A stretch of 64,000 nt of DNA from contig JAWHQI010000273.1 of assembly GCA_033032865.1 (NCBI GenBank), positions 496,001 to 560,000 of the forward strand, written 5' to 3'. This DNA is from Dactylorhiza incarnata (Eukaryota > Streptophyta > Magnoliopsida > Asparagales > Orchidaceae). The translations under genes were made by a program, and so were the position numbers. A model generated the notes under the pieces. It had not been told where the DNA came from. It searched no databases and saw only the letters and a program-made list of their open reading frames with translations. Of the stretch, positions 1 to 8,700 are shown piece by piece (the first letter of the stretch is position 1; each line of letters begins with the position of its first letter).

Positions 1-272
1 ACCCCGACTAGAGACCATTCGGCGGGCTCAGTAATGCCGGCAGATGGGAGGCTCATCGGCAGAGATCTTATACTGAGCAGTCATTTCGCTCAAATAGTGA
101 AAGGTTAAACGAGCTAGAAGGTTTGTAGAATAACGACTTGTTAAGTAAAAAACAAATGTTACATGGGTGATTGCCTCATCCTTAGTAGCCCATACATGAA
201 TAAAAAATAAAAAGTAGGTAAGGTTCCTACAAGAGGAAGGAAAGAAGAGGAAGTTCCTAGCAACTCTCGCCT

Positions 273-2136
273 TTAGGGGGAGTAATCACCACAAGAGGAG
301 GGCGAGCCGGATCGCGCAGGAAAGGGGATGAACTCGGAGAGGATGTCGCCGGCAGAGACTCCTCTCCAGTCGTCCCGAAGAGCGTCCGCCTTATGAAGGG
401 ATCTCACTAAGGCCTCGGCTGTCTTCGCCACGATCCTCCTCCGAGTGCTCTCGGCCTCAGCAGGGGAGGGCGGGACAAACATCGTTGCTCGCGAAGAACC
501 GCCCTTCTCTACTTCCCGTAGCTGCCTTTGGGCTTCAGCAAGCTGAGCCCTCGGGTCCTTCACCTCCCGTTCTGACTCCTCGCATCGCCTTCTTAGCGAG
601 TCACTAGCATATGGCCCATGTAGACAGGTAAAGCGGAAGAGTTAGAACCAATGAAGCAAAAAGAGGTAAATAAGAAGGGAAGGGTCATCAAGGCAAGTAT
701 GAACCAGGCCTCCTGATGACTTATCCAGGAGCCTCTAGGAGGTGGCTAGGCATGCGGTGAGAGCCGCGGCCTTCTACTCGGCAACCTGACTCGACGTATC
801 GGCTTGCCTCAATATCTTCGAGAGACTAAGACCTCGACGGGCAGTCATATGTGAGAGTTCGGTTGCACGGAGCAAGGCATGCGAGCTCATGCAAGCAAGG
901 TCGCGGGTGGACATCTTCTTGTAGGAATACTCGTCCTGACGGTTGTAGAGGCCAAAGGAAAGGTTGTATGCGGCATTCCCGATGGGTCCACCCTCTACCT
1001 AGGAAGGTTGTTGGGAGGTGATCGAGACCCGGTTCAATGCCTCATCCCAGTGAAGAACGGGGTTGCCAAAGGAGTCGGTGGCGTTTCCCCCCATCTCAAA
1101 GTTAGGATGGTTGGCCAGCGCGTTGGCGTAGCTCGGCTCCCCCCTCTCCCTTGGTAGCACCCCTGAGTCCCCCTACGGACAGCCTTCCCTCGCCTCATCT
1201 TCGGTCCCCTTGGCAGGGAGGAGGGCGTAGCCTCCTCCACCACCTGTTCTTTTTTCCTATGTTGCCTCGGCACAGGAACCTGCGGGGAAGAGGCGCAGGC
1301 AGCTGCAGCCTCCTTAACAATCAACGGGCAGAGGAGGCGCTTCCCCTTGCGAAGGGAGGATGCCGTGGAAGGGTCTGTTCACCTATGCGAATCAAAGTAA
1401 AGGTAAGTATCCATAGGTATAAGTGAAGGGGATGAAGGAGACTTCGGGAAGGTGTGGGTACCTGTTCCCGGCTCAACGTAGGTAAGCCGGTCAATGTTTC
1501 TCCGAAGGTGCTCAACCTCGAAACTCGCACCCTCAAGATAGCCATGTAACTCAGCTGCCTCCCCACCAATGCGAGGGGCCTTTCAGGTCATCTCAGGCTT
1601 CTGAATGGGTGAGAAGGGGATGTCCCCAAGGTCACCTTGAATGAACACGAACGTGTCGTTCCAATGGTGAATTTGTTGGAGGTCTCGCACACCTTCACGT
1701 GCGTGCCGGTCAGGAAGCATACCCCGTCAGTAGTCGCTCTGAAGACGAACACCTTGCGAAACACGGTCAAGTCAAACTCGACCCTCTCCTCTCGCAGGTA
1801 GCAAGAGTAGGTCGTTAGCATCGAAACCGCATTCGAGTTGATCTGGGCAGGAACTACACCGAAGTAGTTGAGGAACTCCTTCACCTCAGTCCATAAGGGA
1901 AGGCGTAGTCCGACCTTAAAGTGGGCAAGGGGGAAGGAAAACCAGTCCCAGTAGAAGGAGTTAATAGCCTCACCCGACGATGGGCGGCGTGACACCCACT
2001 CCTCGGGAAGGTAGGACCTCTTGAAGGCCAAGAACTCCTCCTTGGACACCTTCCCATCAGGTAAAGAATGCACAGAGAAGTTGGTCGCGCTTTGTTCTCG
2101 ACCATTCCTAGCAACAGAGGGACGGTTAGGAGCCAT
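273..2136 (-). pseudogene. Tat accessory gene 2 (PF04195-like), broken
   Basis: Function is unknown; the family is annotated as 'putative gypsy type transposon' protein (PF04195). The chosen start is the ATG at 2136-2134 (MAPNRPSV), about 100 bases below a TATA box. Residues following it, including EFLNYFGVVPAQ and YLREERVEFDLTVFR, align by eye with gene 2 of Tat-1 (EVFDHYGVVPGQ, YLRSERTRFSIDLFR). A frameshift near 1670 breaks the frame; the other frame continues with WNDTFVFIQGDLG, matching the Tat-1 sequence after its own stop. Further left, pieces around 880-1050 resemble Tat-1 exon 2, and 273-563 is an open C-terminal piece rich in Ala, Glu and Arg. Introns are likely but could not all be placed. 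It lies antisense to the carrier element. Confidence 0.55.
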
Positions 2137-2238
2137 CTCGCAAGTCAAGAATAGAAGGTGGGAACTAGCTTCAACCAAGCGCAAGGAGGGATAAGGGCAA
2201 GAGAGGGGCGAGTGGAATGGTGAAGGGGAAGAAGGGGA

Positions 2239-2246
2239 TATTTATA
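2239..2246 (-). promoter_or_regulatory. TATA box of accessory gene 2
   Basis: Read on the minus strand this is TATAAATA in a C-rich setting, about 100 bases upstream of the gene-2 ATG at 2136. The 35-bp repeat array at 2266-2440 lies immediately upstream, as expected for promoter elements. The same TATAAATA word occurs in the LTRs of Tat-1, Tat-2 copy E and Athila. Confidence 0.55.
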
Positions 2247-2265
2247 GGGGAAAGGTTGAAAGCAA

Positions 2266-2440
2266 GGGGAGTGGACCTCTTGATCCACTCGCCTTGTGCA
2301 GGGGAGTGGACCATTTTATCCACTCGCCTAGTGCAGGGGAGTGGGCCTTTTGGTCCACTCGCCTGGTGCAGGGGAGTGGACCTCTTGGTCCACTCGCCTG
2401 TTGCAGGGGAATGGACCTCGAGGTCCACTTGCCTGGTGCC
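2266..2440. repeat. Five tandem 35-bp units, each an inverted repeat
   Basis: Units begin at 2266, 2301, 2336, 2371 and 2406, exactly 35 bases apart. Each contains GAGTGGACC, a 4-6 base spacer, then GGTCCACTC with small variants, so each unit can form a hairpin or bind a dimeric protein on either strand. The array sits directly upstream of the gene-2 TATA box. The same arms recur in the LTR of this element at 4026-4335. Confidence 0.9.
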
Positions 2441-2717
2441 TTCCCCTCAATTCCCCATCTTCAACCTCGCCCTGAAATCATCCACCTCGGGTCTCTACCT
2501 CTCGTCCGCAGGTTGGATGTCTCAGCATTATGGCGCTCACCCGGGCGCTCATCTGGCAAGAGCGCAACAGTCTAAATAAAGCTCACGTAAGCAATGATAA
2601 TCAAGGAAGAGAAAGCAAAGCAAGATAAAACGTTTGGTCGCGGAGTGGATCAAACCACCACGCAGAGGCCAATCCTGATTATTACATGGCAAATAAAAGA
2701 TCGCTAAGAAAATCCGG

Positions 2718-3752
2718 TTAACATGCCGTCCACTTCCAAAAGCCTTGGCTTCGGGTGTGAGGTGTCGCACCATGCAAAGACCCAATGCACTCCATCGCTG
2801 AGGCAACCTCCTCATTCACGGTGCGCACGGTAGCCTCCACCCGGCGTAGATGGTCTTCGATCGGCGCTGTCATACCTCCGGACACAACCCGGACCTCTTC
2901 CTTAAGCAGATTTAAGTCGGTCTCCAACCTCCCCATCCGCTGCTGCAAGATAGATATACGGACGGGAAGGTCAGGATCCGTGGACCGCCTCCCCTCTCGT
3001 AATTCGTGGAAAAGAATCTCTTGTCTCCGAACCATATCAGCTAAGTGATTCAAACGCTCGACGATGCTGAGCTGATCTCCGATGAGTTCTTCGGTCGCGG
3101 CAGGGGAAATGAGTGGCGAGAAGATCTCCCTCCAGCTTGATTGACCCGTCGAGGCCTTGTCCCCTCCTGCAAGATTGCAGCATTAGCTATCAAAATGTTT
3201 GACCCAGTGGAAACTCTCGCGACATAACTACCTTGGGAACCCCCAACCACTTGATCTTTCAAGGGAATATTGTCATGAGTAGGAGAGAAGGCGGCATGAC
3301 CTGGCATAAGGGTGTGGGGGCTAACTCGAAGGCCCACACATGTCGGTTCCGTAGTCCTCCGGGTTCCATCGTCGTCGTCCGAGGCAAGCTGTTAGCATTT
3401 AAGAAGCATGTCTAAGTTAGCAAATTTTCCATCGCAAACAAAAAAGGAGCAGGGGTGAGGAATGAATCGACACTATATCTGTCTCCAGGCACTGCAGAAA
3501 GTCGGTCATCCCATGAGAGGATGACGACGCCATCTCCCTCGCCGGGTCAGATCAGAGTTTCTTCCGTGGTGATCGCACCGCCGGTGGGGTAGGGGAGGGA
3601 AATGGACCTTGAACCATGGCCCTGAGCTCCGCCAGATCACTCTGGCTCCTCCCAGAGAGAGCTTTAAAGCGAGCCTTGAAGTCTCGAGGAGGGTCCATCC
3701 TACTCAAAGGGAAGAGAGTGGGGAGATCCATCAAGGATGGCGCTCTCTTCAC
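2718..3752 (-). pseudogene. Tat accessory gene 1, coiled-coil protein (exons or fragments)
   Basis: Three open stretches on the minus strand lie in order: 3752-3552, 3337-3050 and 3053-2718. The last reads as a coiled coil (heptad-like LPVRISILQQRMGRLETDLN, then EDHLRRVEATVRTVNEEVAS). The first is basic and Pro-rich near its end. Position between gene 2 and the polypurine tract matches gene 1 of Tat-1 and of Tat-2 copy E. Joining the stretches would need introns or frameshifts that I could not fix, so it may be either a spliced gene or a decayed one. No enzymatic motif is visible and function is unknown. Confidence 0.4.
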
Positions 3753-3870
3753 CTCCCCTCCTGGAGGCTTTCTATAGCCCTTGAGCGGGGACCTCCAACG
3801 ATTTCTTTAAAGTCCTGCCTACTTGTCAAATAGGTGGGTTGGACTTTCTTTCCGAGCTTGAGAAAAGCTC

Positions 3871-3885
3871 GAAAAGAGCGGGGAT
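3871..3885 (+). other. Polypurine tract of Tat-2 copy A
   Basis: GAAAAGAGCGGGGAT directly precedes the LTR start TGTGTGCAACC. The core GCGGGGAT is also next to the 3' LTR in Tat-2 copy E (57250-57263, minus) and Tat-1 (20445-20455, minus). This fixes the element as + oriented. Confidence 0.75.
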
Positions 3886-4350
3886 TGTGTGCAACCCTCA
3901 TATTTGATGAGCTGGTGTGACCAGGCACAAATGGGGTCGCGGTAGATAAATAACTATGGCACAGTAGATTGACCAGTTGGAAGTCGCCGAGATCAAGAAA
4001 AGAAGGTCGAAGGGCACATCGCCTCGTTTGGGCGAGTTGACCTTGGGTCCACTCGACCAAGGTCCTGGGCGAGTGGACCAATAGTCCACTCGCCCGAGTG
4101 GGGTGGGGGGGGGGGGGGGGGCGAGTGGACCATTGGTCCACTCTCCCGAAAGAGGGGGCGAGTGAGTGGACCATTGGTCCACTCGCCTGAAAGAAGGGGG
4201 CGAGTGGACCTATGGTCCACTCGCTCTACTGGCTGAGTGGACCATGAGGTCCACTTGCCCAGCGCGGGTGGTGGACCTTGGTCCACTCATCCGACCCACG
4301 GTAAGGGGGGGGGGGGAGTGGATGTCTCATCCTCCACTCGCCGCTCCTCC
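3886..4350 (+). repeat. 3' LTR of Tat-2 copy A, truncated
   Basis: It starts TGTGTGCAACCC, matching on the opposite strand the end of the LTR at 57249 (TGTGTACAACCC). The full LTR of copy E is 756 bp, so about 290 bp, including the TATA box, are missing at the right end. A G-run interrupts it at about 4105-4121. Confidence 0.6.
4026..4335. repeat. Array of GCGAGTGGACC / GGTCCACTCGC inverted repeats
   Basis: About eight units consist of GCGAGTGGACC followed after 2-6 bases by GGTCCACTCGC, with variants. Spacing is irregular (about 30-45 bases) and two G-runs interrupt the array. It lies in U3 of the truncated LTR. Matching arms occur at 2266-2440 in the gene-2 promoter, and a variant (GCGAGTGG...CCACTCGC) at 56940-57160 in the other Tat-2 LTR. 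Confidence 0.85.
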
Positions 4351-4364
4351 TGTGTTGATTGATG

Positions 4365-4551
4365 ATTTAAATTTGAGTTTCTGCAAAACCTTTCTGTGAT
4401 GAGTTTAGAATTAGGCGTGCGTTTTCGTGGAGTTTCGCGAGTACTCCTACTTTGAGAAACTAACTGTTATCCTATCGAAAGATAGAAGTAACGACCTTTT
4501 CTTCTTTCGAAATATTGACAATTACGCCCCGGCTACGGCGCCAAATTCTAT
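4365..4551 (-). other. Athila-type leader with tRNA-Asp primer-binding site, outside the 3' LTR
   Basis: On the minus strand 4543-4526 reads TGGCGCCGTAGCCGGGGC, close to the tRNA-Asp primer-binding site used by Athila elements. It sits 8 bases past the LTR end (…AAATCA). A primer-binding site should follow a 5' LTR, yet this LTR serves as the 3' LTR of the coding region at 13560-18763. The leader runs left to about 4365 and then joins Tat-2 sequence. The simplest reading is a remnant of a second Athila copy sharing this LTR, or an unequal-recombination product. Confidence 0.6.
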
Positions 4552-5386
4552 TGATTTTTAAATTGAAAAGGAGAGAGTTTTGCAGGTTTTTGTAATTATT
4601 TATCCAATCTAATCTTTCGATGAAATCAAGCGCACCTTATCGCGTATTGTATAGGATATTTTTAGAAAATATCAAGGTCGTATTTTTCCAAGGACGTGTT
4701 GATTATTTTTACTTTGAGAACGCGCTATTATTTTACCGAGAATAAAAGATGTGATTTGCGAAAGTTAAGAAGCGGAAATGACAATAATCGCGGGCTTGGT
4801 GTGCTTTTAACAAAAACAAAGAAAAGCGATAAAAAAAAGAAAAGGACGCACTAAATGAAAAACTCGCGCACTCTACAGGAATTTAAAAGACTGAAATTAA
4901 AGAAAACTTTAAATCTAAGTTATGAAAGCACTAAAATCTAATTATGAAAGCATTAAAATCTAATTATGAAAGCTTTAAAATTAATCTCATACACACACCC
5001 ACACTTTCATAAATGAAAAAAAACTAGAATAAAAACAAAATAAATAAAATTTACACTCATACACTCACACACACAACACTAAGTAAAACTAAGTTAAAAT
5101 AAAAATGAAGCACTACTCATACACTCACACACACAACATAAAGAAAAGAAAAATAAGAAGAACAAGAAGACCAAGAAAAATAAGAAGAACAAGAACTTTC
5201 TTATATGTAAAAATATATATTACAACTTTGAAAAGAAAGTCTAAACTTGGGAAAGCTCAAACAAGAGCAAGGAGATACATAAAGAAAAACTCACAAACAC
5301 TCACAAGAACACTAAAAAACTCACAAGAAAAACACTTACTTAGGGTTCTAAAATTTTGAACCCTTAAAAACATGAACAACCTCCCA

Positions 5387-5394
5387 TATTTATA
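5387..5394 (-). promoter_or_regulatory. TATA box of the Athila LTR
   Basis: TATAAATA on the minus strand, flanked by GCC and TGGGAGG. It lies about 165 bases downstream of the GTCTCAGCGG array. The corresponding part of the right LTR is deleted, so the 5' LTR has no core promoter. Confidence 0.55.
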
Positions 5395-5560
5395 GGCAAA
5401 AATGGGGTTGCAAATAGCAAAAAAAAGGAGGTTGGAAGGTGCTAGAAGAGCAGCTGAAGGTTTGACTTGAGAGGTGGGCGAGTTTGACTTGAGAGCTGGT
5501 GGGGTGCGGATAGAAGGCTGGCAGGTTGAGCTGGCGGGCTGGAGTGAGATGGCAGGTCGG

Positions 5561-5708
5561 GTCTCAGCGGGCTGACTCGTCTCAGCGGTTCGGGCTGAGT
5601 CTCAGCGGCTTGGGCTGAGTCTCAGCGGTTCGGGCTGAGTCTCAGCGGTTCGGATTGAGTCTCAGCGGGCTGACTCATCTCAGCGGTTTGGGCTGAGCTG
5701 GCAGGTCA
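5561..5708. repeat. GTCTCAGCGGTTCGGGCTGA tandem array in the Athila LTR
   Basis: Units of about 20 bp (GTCTCAGCGGTTCGGGCTGA with variants such as GTCTCAGCGGGCTGACTC) run from 5561 to the insertion point at 5708. The right LTR carries a longer version at 18857-19085. TCAGC and GCTGA arms make each unit partly palindromic. Confidence 0.85.
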
Positions 5709-8700
5709 TGTAAGACCCTTTTTTTCCTTTCAAAAACCCGGGTCTTATGCCGAGAACCACCGCTTTGTGGTGACACCCTCACTTGGGAAGGTCGCCACTA
5801 CAAAACGCCGATCCTGCCGGCCATATCTATCACAGAAGAAGAAAAGAATAAACGAACAAATATAAGTTCAAGTCCACAATCACATGCTATATATATATAT
5901 TTGAATGTCCACATGATAATAACTGAATACAAAGATAACAATAATAAGAAGAAGGTTACAATAATAAAGGGCTCATGCCCTGTACATCATGTCCTCACTA
6001 CAAGATCACTCGCGGAAGCTAACTACTAATCACTCCCTGATCTTGAATCTGGCGCTCCTGTAATAAACTGGCCCGCCTCCATCTGCACTGGCCTCTAGTG
6101 CTGCTGCGTCTCTTCGATCCCCTAAAATGATATGGTCCACCGACCGTTAGTCAAAAGACTAAGACAATCCCCCACCCCTCCCCCGGTGACTCCTAGGCAC
6201 CGTGCGGGAAGGATGAAGTGAAGGACAACAAGGGGTATAACAATAGCAGATGACAGGGGTACATGGAATGTCTATACTACACACGTATATATATAATTGA
6301 AGCAGTAAAAGAGCATAGTAAGAGCAGGTAAAGAAAAAGTAAAGTGCAGTAAGTAAAGACATGTATATAACAGAAAGTAACCATTGATTTATAGGAATGC
6401 CCACACAAACCTATAGACCAAGGGGTCGTTTAGCAAGGCCTATCGTATAAGAAGTCCCATAACCGACTTATATGATAGGGGTAGTGGCTGAAATGCAATG
6501 TTTATGCTATGTTATGCAAGGTTTGCTGTTAAATGTTATGTTCACATAAGTGCAACTCACACAATACGACTCTATGCGCATAGATCTTTAGTTCCCCCTT
6601 TTTGGAGCTAGCAAGACTCCCAGGATACTCCTGTAGTGGCAAACGGAAGAGTTGGGTTGGGCCTCGCCCACCTCTAGGTTGGTATTCACACTACCTAACC
6701 TAGACCTATCGTACGCCTCAACGCAAAACCGTGGAGCATATGCGTACTCTTACTGGCTGGACCACCAGACTTTTATGGCTAAGTGCAAATTCCACATTTG
6801 TCGAGTCAACGTATTGACGTCGGTGTGAACGACCGTCCAATACCGAAGACCCACCACCTTCATGCACATGCAAACATGTTCTACAATATCCCGAGCCATA
6901 AACTCCCTGGCCTAACCTGCCCGTCATCATAACCTTCTGATCCACCAGCTCGCCGGACCAACCCGTCCGCACCAACAAGCATTACTGAGTCACAAGCTCA
7001 CCAGACTAACTAGTCCGTTGCTTCAACCACTAGCCTACCGCTCGTAAGACCAAACCAACTAACCTCACGGAACTACAGGGTGTGGGTGTGTGCGTTATTA
7101 AGTTAATCTTGTACAACATATTACTCCTACTGTTTATGGTTAATCTTGGACTTCCCGAGAATTACCCTGTAAGGGGCTCGCTACAGGGTTACCCTTAAGG
7201 AACTATAATGGGATGACACCCCAAAGTTCCCTTTCTCAAGACACTTAGTGTTGTTGGTATCTACCCATAAGATTACCCTTCTTATCTTTACTCTTGGATT
7301 ACCCTAAGTGTGTTATGACCCTCTAAGGGGAAAGACGATCTTTCGTCTATCCCGAGCATAACTTACCCTTAACTCACCAAGCACACTTTCACCATCTAAT
7401 CCATTTTGGTGACCTTCAATCTCTTCAACCTGACCATGTACACCAACTACATGTCACTTCCACTTGGTAGGCCCCTAAATACCCAAGTTTCACATTTTTT
7501 ACTATATGCAGACCAAACTAACTATATGAAGCTTATAAGTAGAGGTACTCCAAATATTCATCTAACTAACTCAAGATATTTACTGGAGGGCTATCATGGC
7601 ATTTTAAGACTAACTCCAGAGATTCATAATTTTCCTCAATATTTTAGCATTTATTTAAATTTCTCCAATATTTGCCAAGTATGAATATGAACATGAAGTG
7701 TAAGGTATTATTATGATATGGCTCTCATATAATTAAGATAAATCTATCTTGCCAAAATATCAGTAAGTAATGAATATCACAATTTTACAGTAAGGAAATG
7801 TCCTCTATTTTTAATATTTAACTTTTATTCAAACTTGAAGATTTATGAAGGAACTACCAAGAATACTCATGCAAAAATTAAGGAAAAATTACCATACCTC
7901 TATTGATTCCAGAAAAGCTTAATTACAGAGTTTCACAATTTATGGGAATCATTTCCTTTCTGAAATAATTAATCCAAATAATTCCTAATTTGCACATGTT
8001 GTGAAGTAGCCTACTGATAACAATTTCCAAAAATTCTATAAAAATTTACAGAGCCTCCTAGTGCTCTGAAATGTCCAATCACCAAGTTGCACATTTTTCC
8101 AGAGAGTTTTGGGCGCTTAATTATATTTCTTAAGCTTGAGACAAAATATGTGCCTTGTAAAAGAAGTACTGGTTAAATCATCTAATAAATTTCACAAAAA
8201 ATACCAAAGGTCTATATCTTGACTATAAAGGCACTACCGAGATTTCATCTTCATCCAGGATCATTTGTGCATGTAAATGTCTCTTACAAGAAGTTTACCT
8301 AAAGGGGTTATGACCTAATTTAGGAGGAATAAGTTCTCCTTAAATTCTCATAAAATTACCTAGGGCCTTATTACACCCTAGGGACTTATCCACCAAGTTC
8401 CATGACCATACAAGAACATCTGATCCTATGTCCTTCACAAGGTTCAAGAGCAACCCTAAGGTTAAAACTAGGGTCCTAGGGCATATCCACCTCTACACCA
8501 CCCCATCTTACTCATGAAGGTGTTTTAGGTGATCCTAAACTAGTGGCCAAGGCTTCAACTCATGGTGATGAGTTTTGACCACCATACCCCAAGATAAACA
8601 CCATGCCCTAACTTTGACCCAATTTGACCTAACTTGGGTTGACAAATTACCCAACCAAATCAGTCCTAATTGAGCTGAGATTTTTACCAGGGTCATGAAA

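Larger units (their letters stand above)
1..4350 (+). mobile_element. Tat-lineage Ty3/Gypsy element, 3' part (Tat-2 copy A)
   Basis: The window opens inside this element. From left to right it shows antisense gene 2 (ends near 273, starts at 2136), antisense gene 1 (about 2718-3752), a polypurine tract (3871-3885) and the start of a 3' LTR (3886). This is the same order seen in mirror image in the complete Tat element at 19682-44267, and the tract GCGGGGAT is shared. The gag-pol strand would therefore be +, lying left of the window. The LTR is cut short near 4350, where Athila-type leader sequence begins; the exact junction is not resolved. The family assignment rests on synteny and on the PF04195-like gene. 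Confidence 0.65.

Noticed and set aside
2171..2579. Small proteins over the 35-bp repeats on both strands
   Set aside because: Periodicity of 35 bases rotates the frame and the palindromic units read alike on both strands; no start or domain is supported.
5105..5359. Lys/Arg-rich 84-aa frame in the Athila LTR
   Set aside because: Low-complexity A-rich sequence near the LTR promoter; no homologous frame remains in the other LTR.
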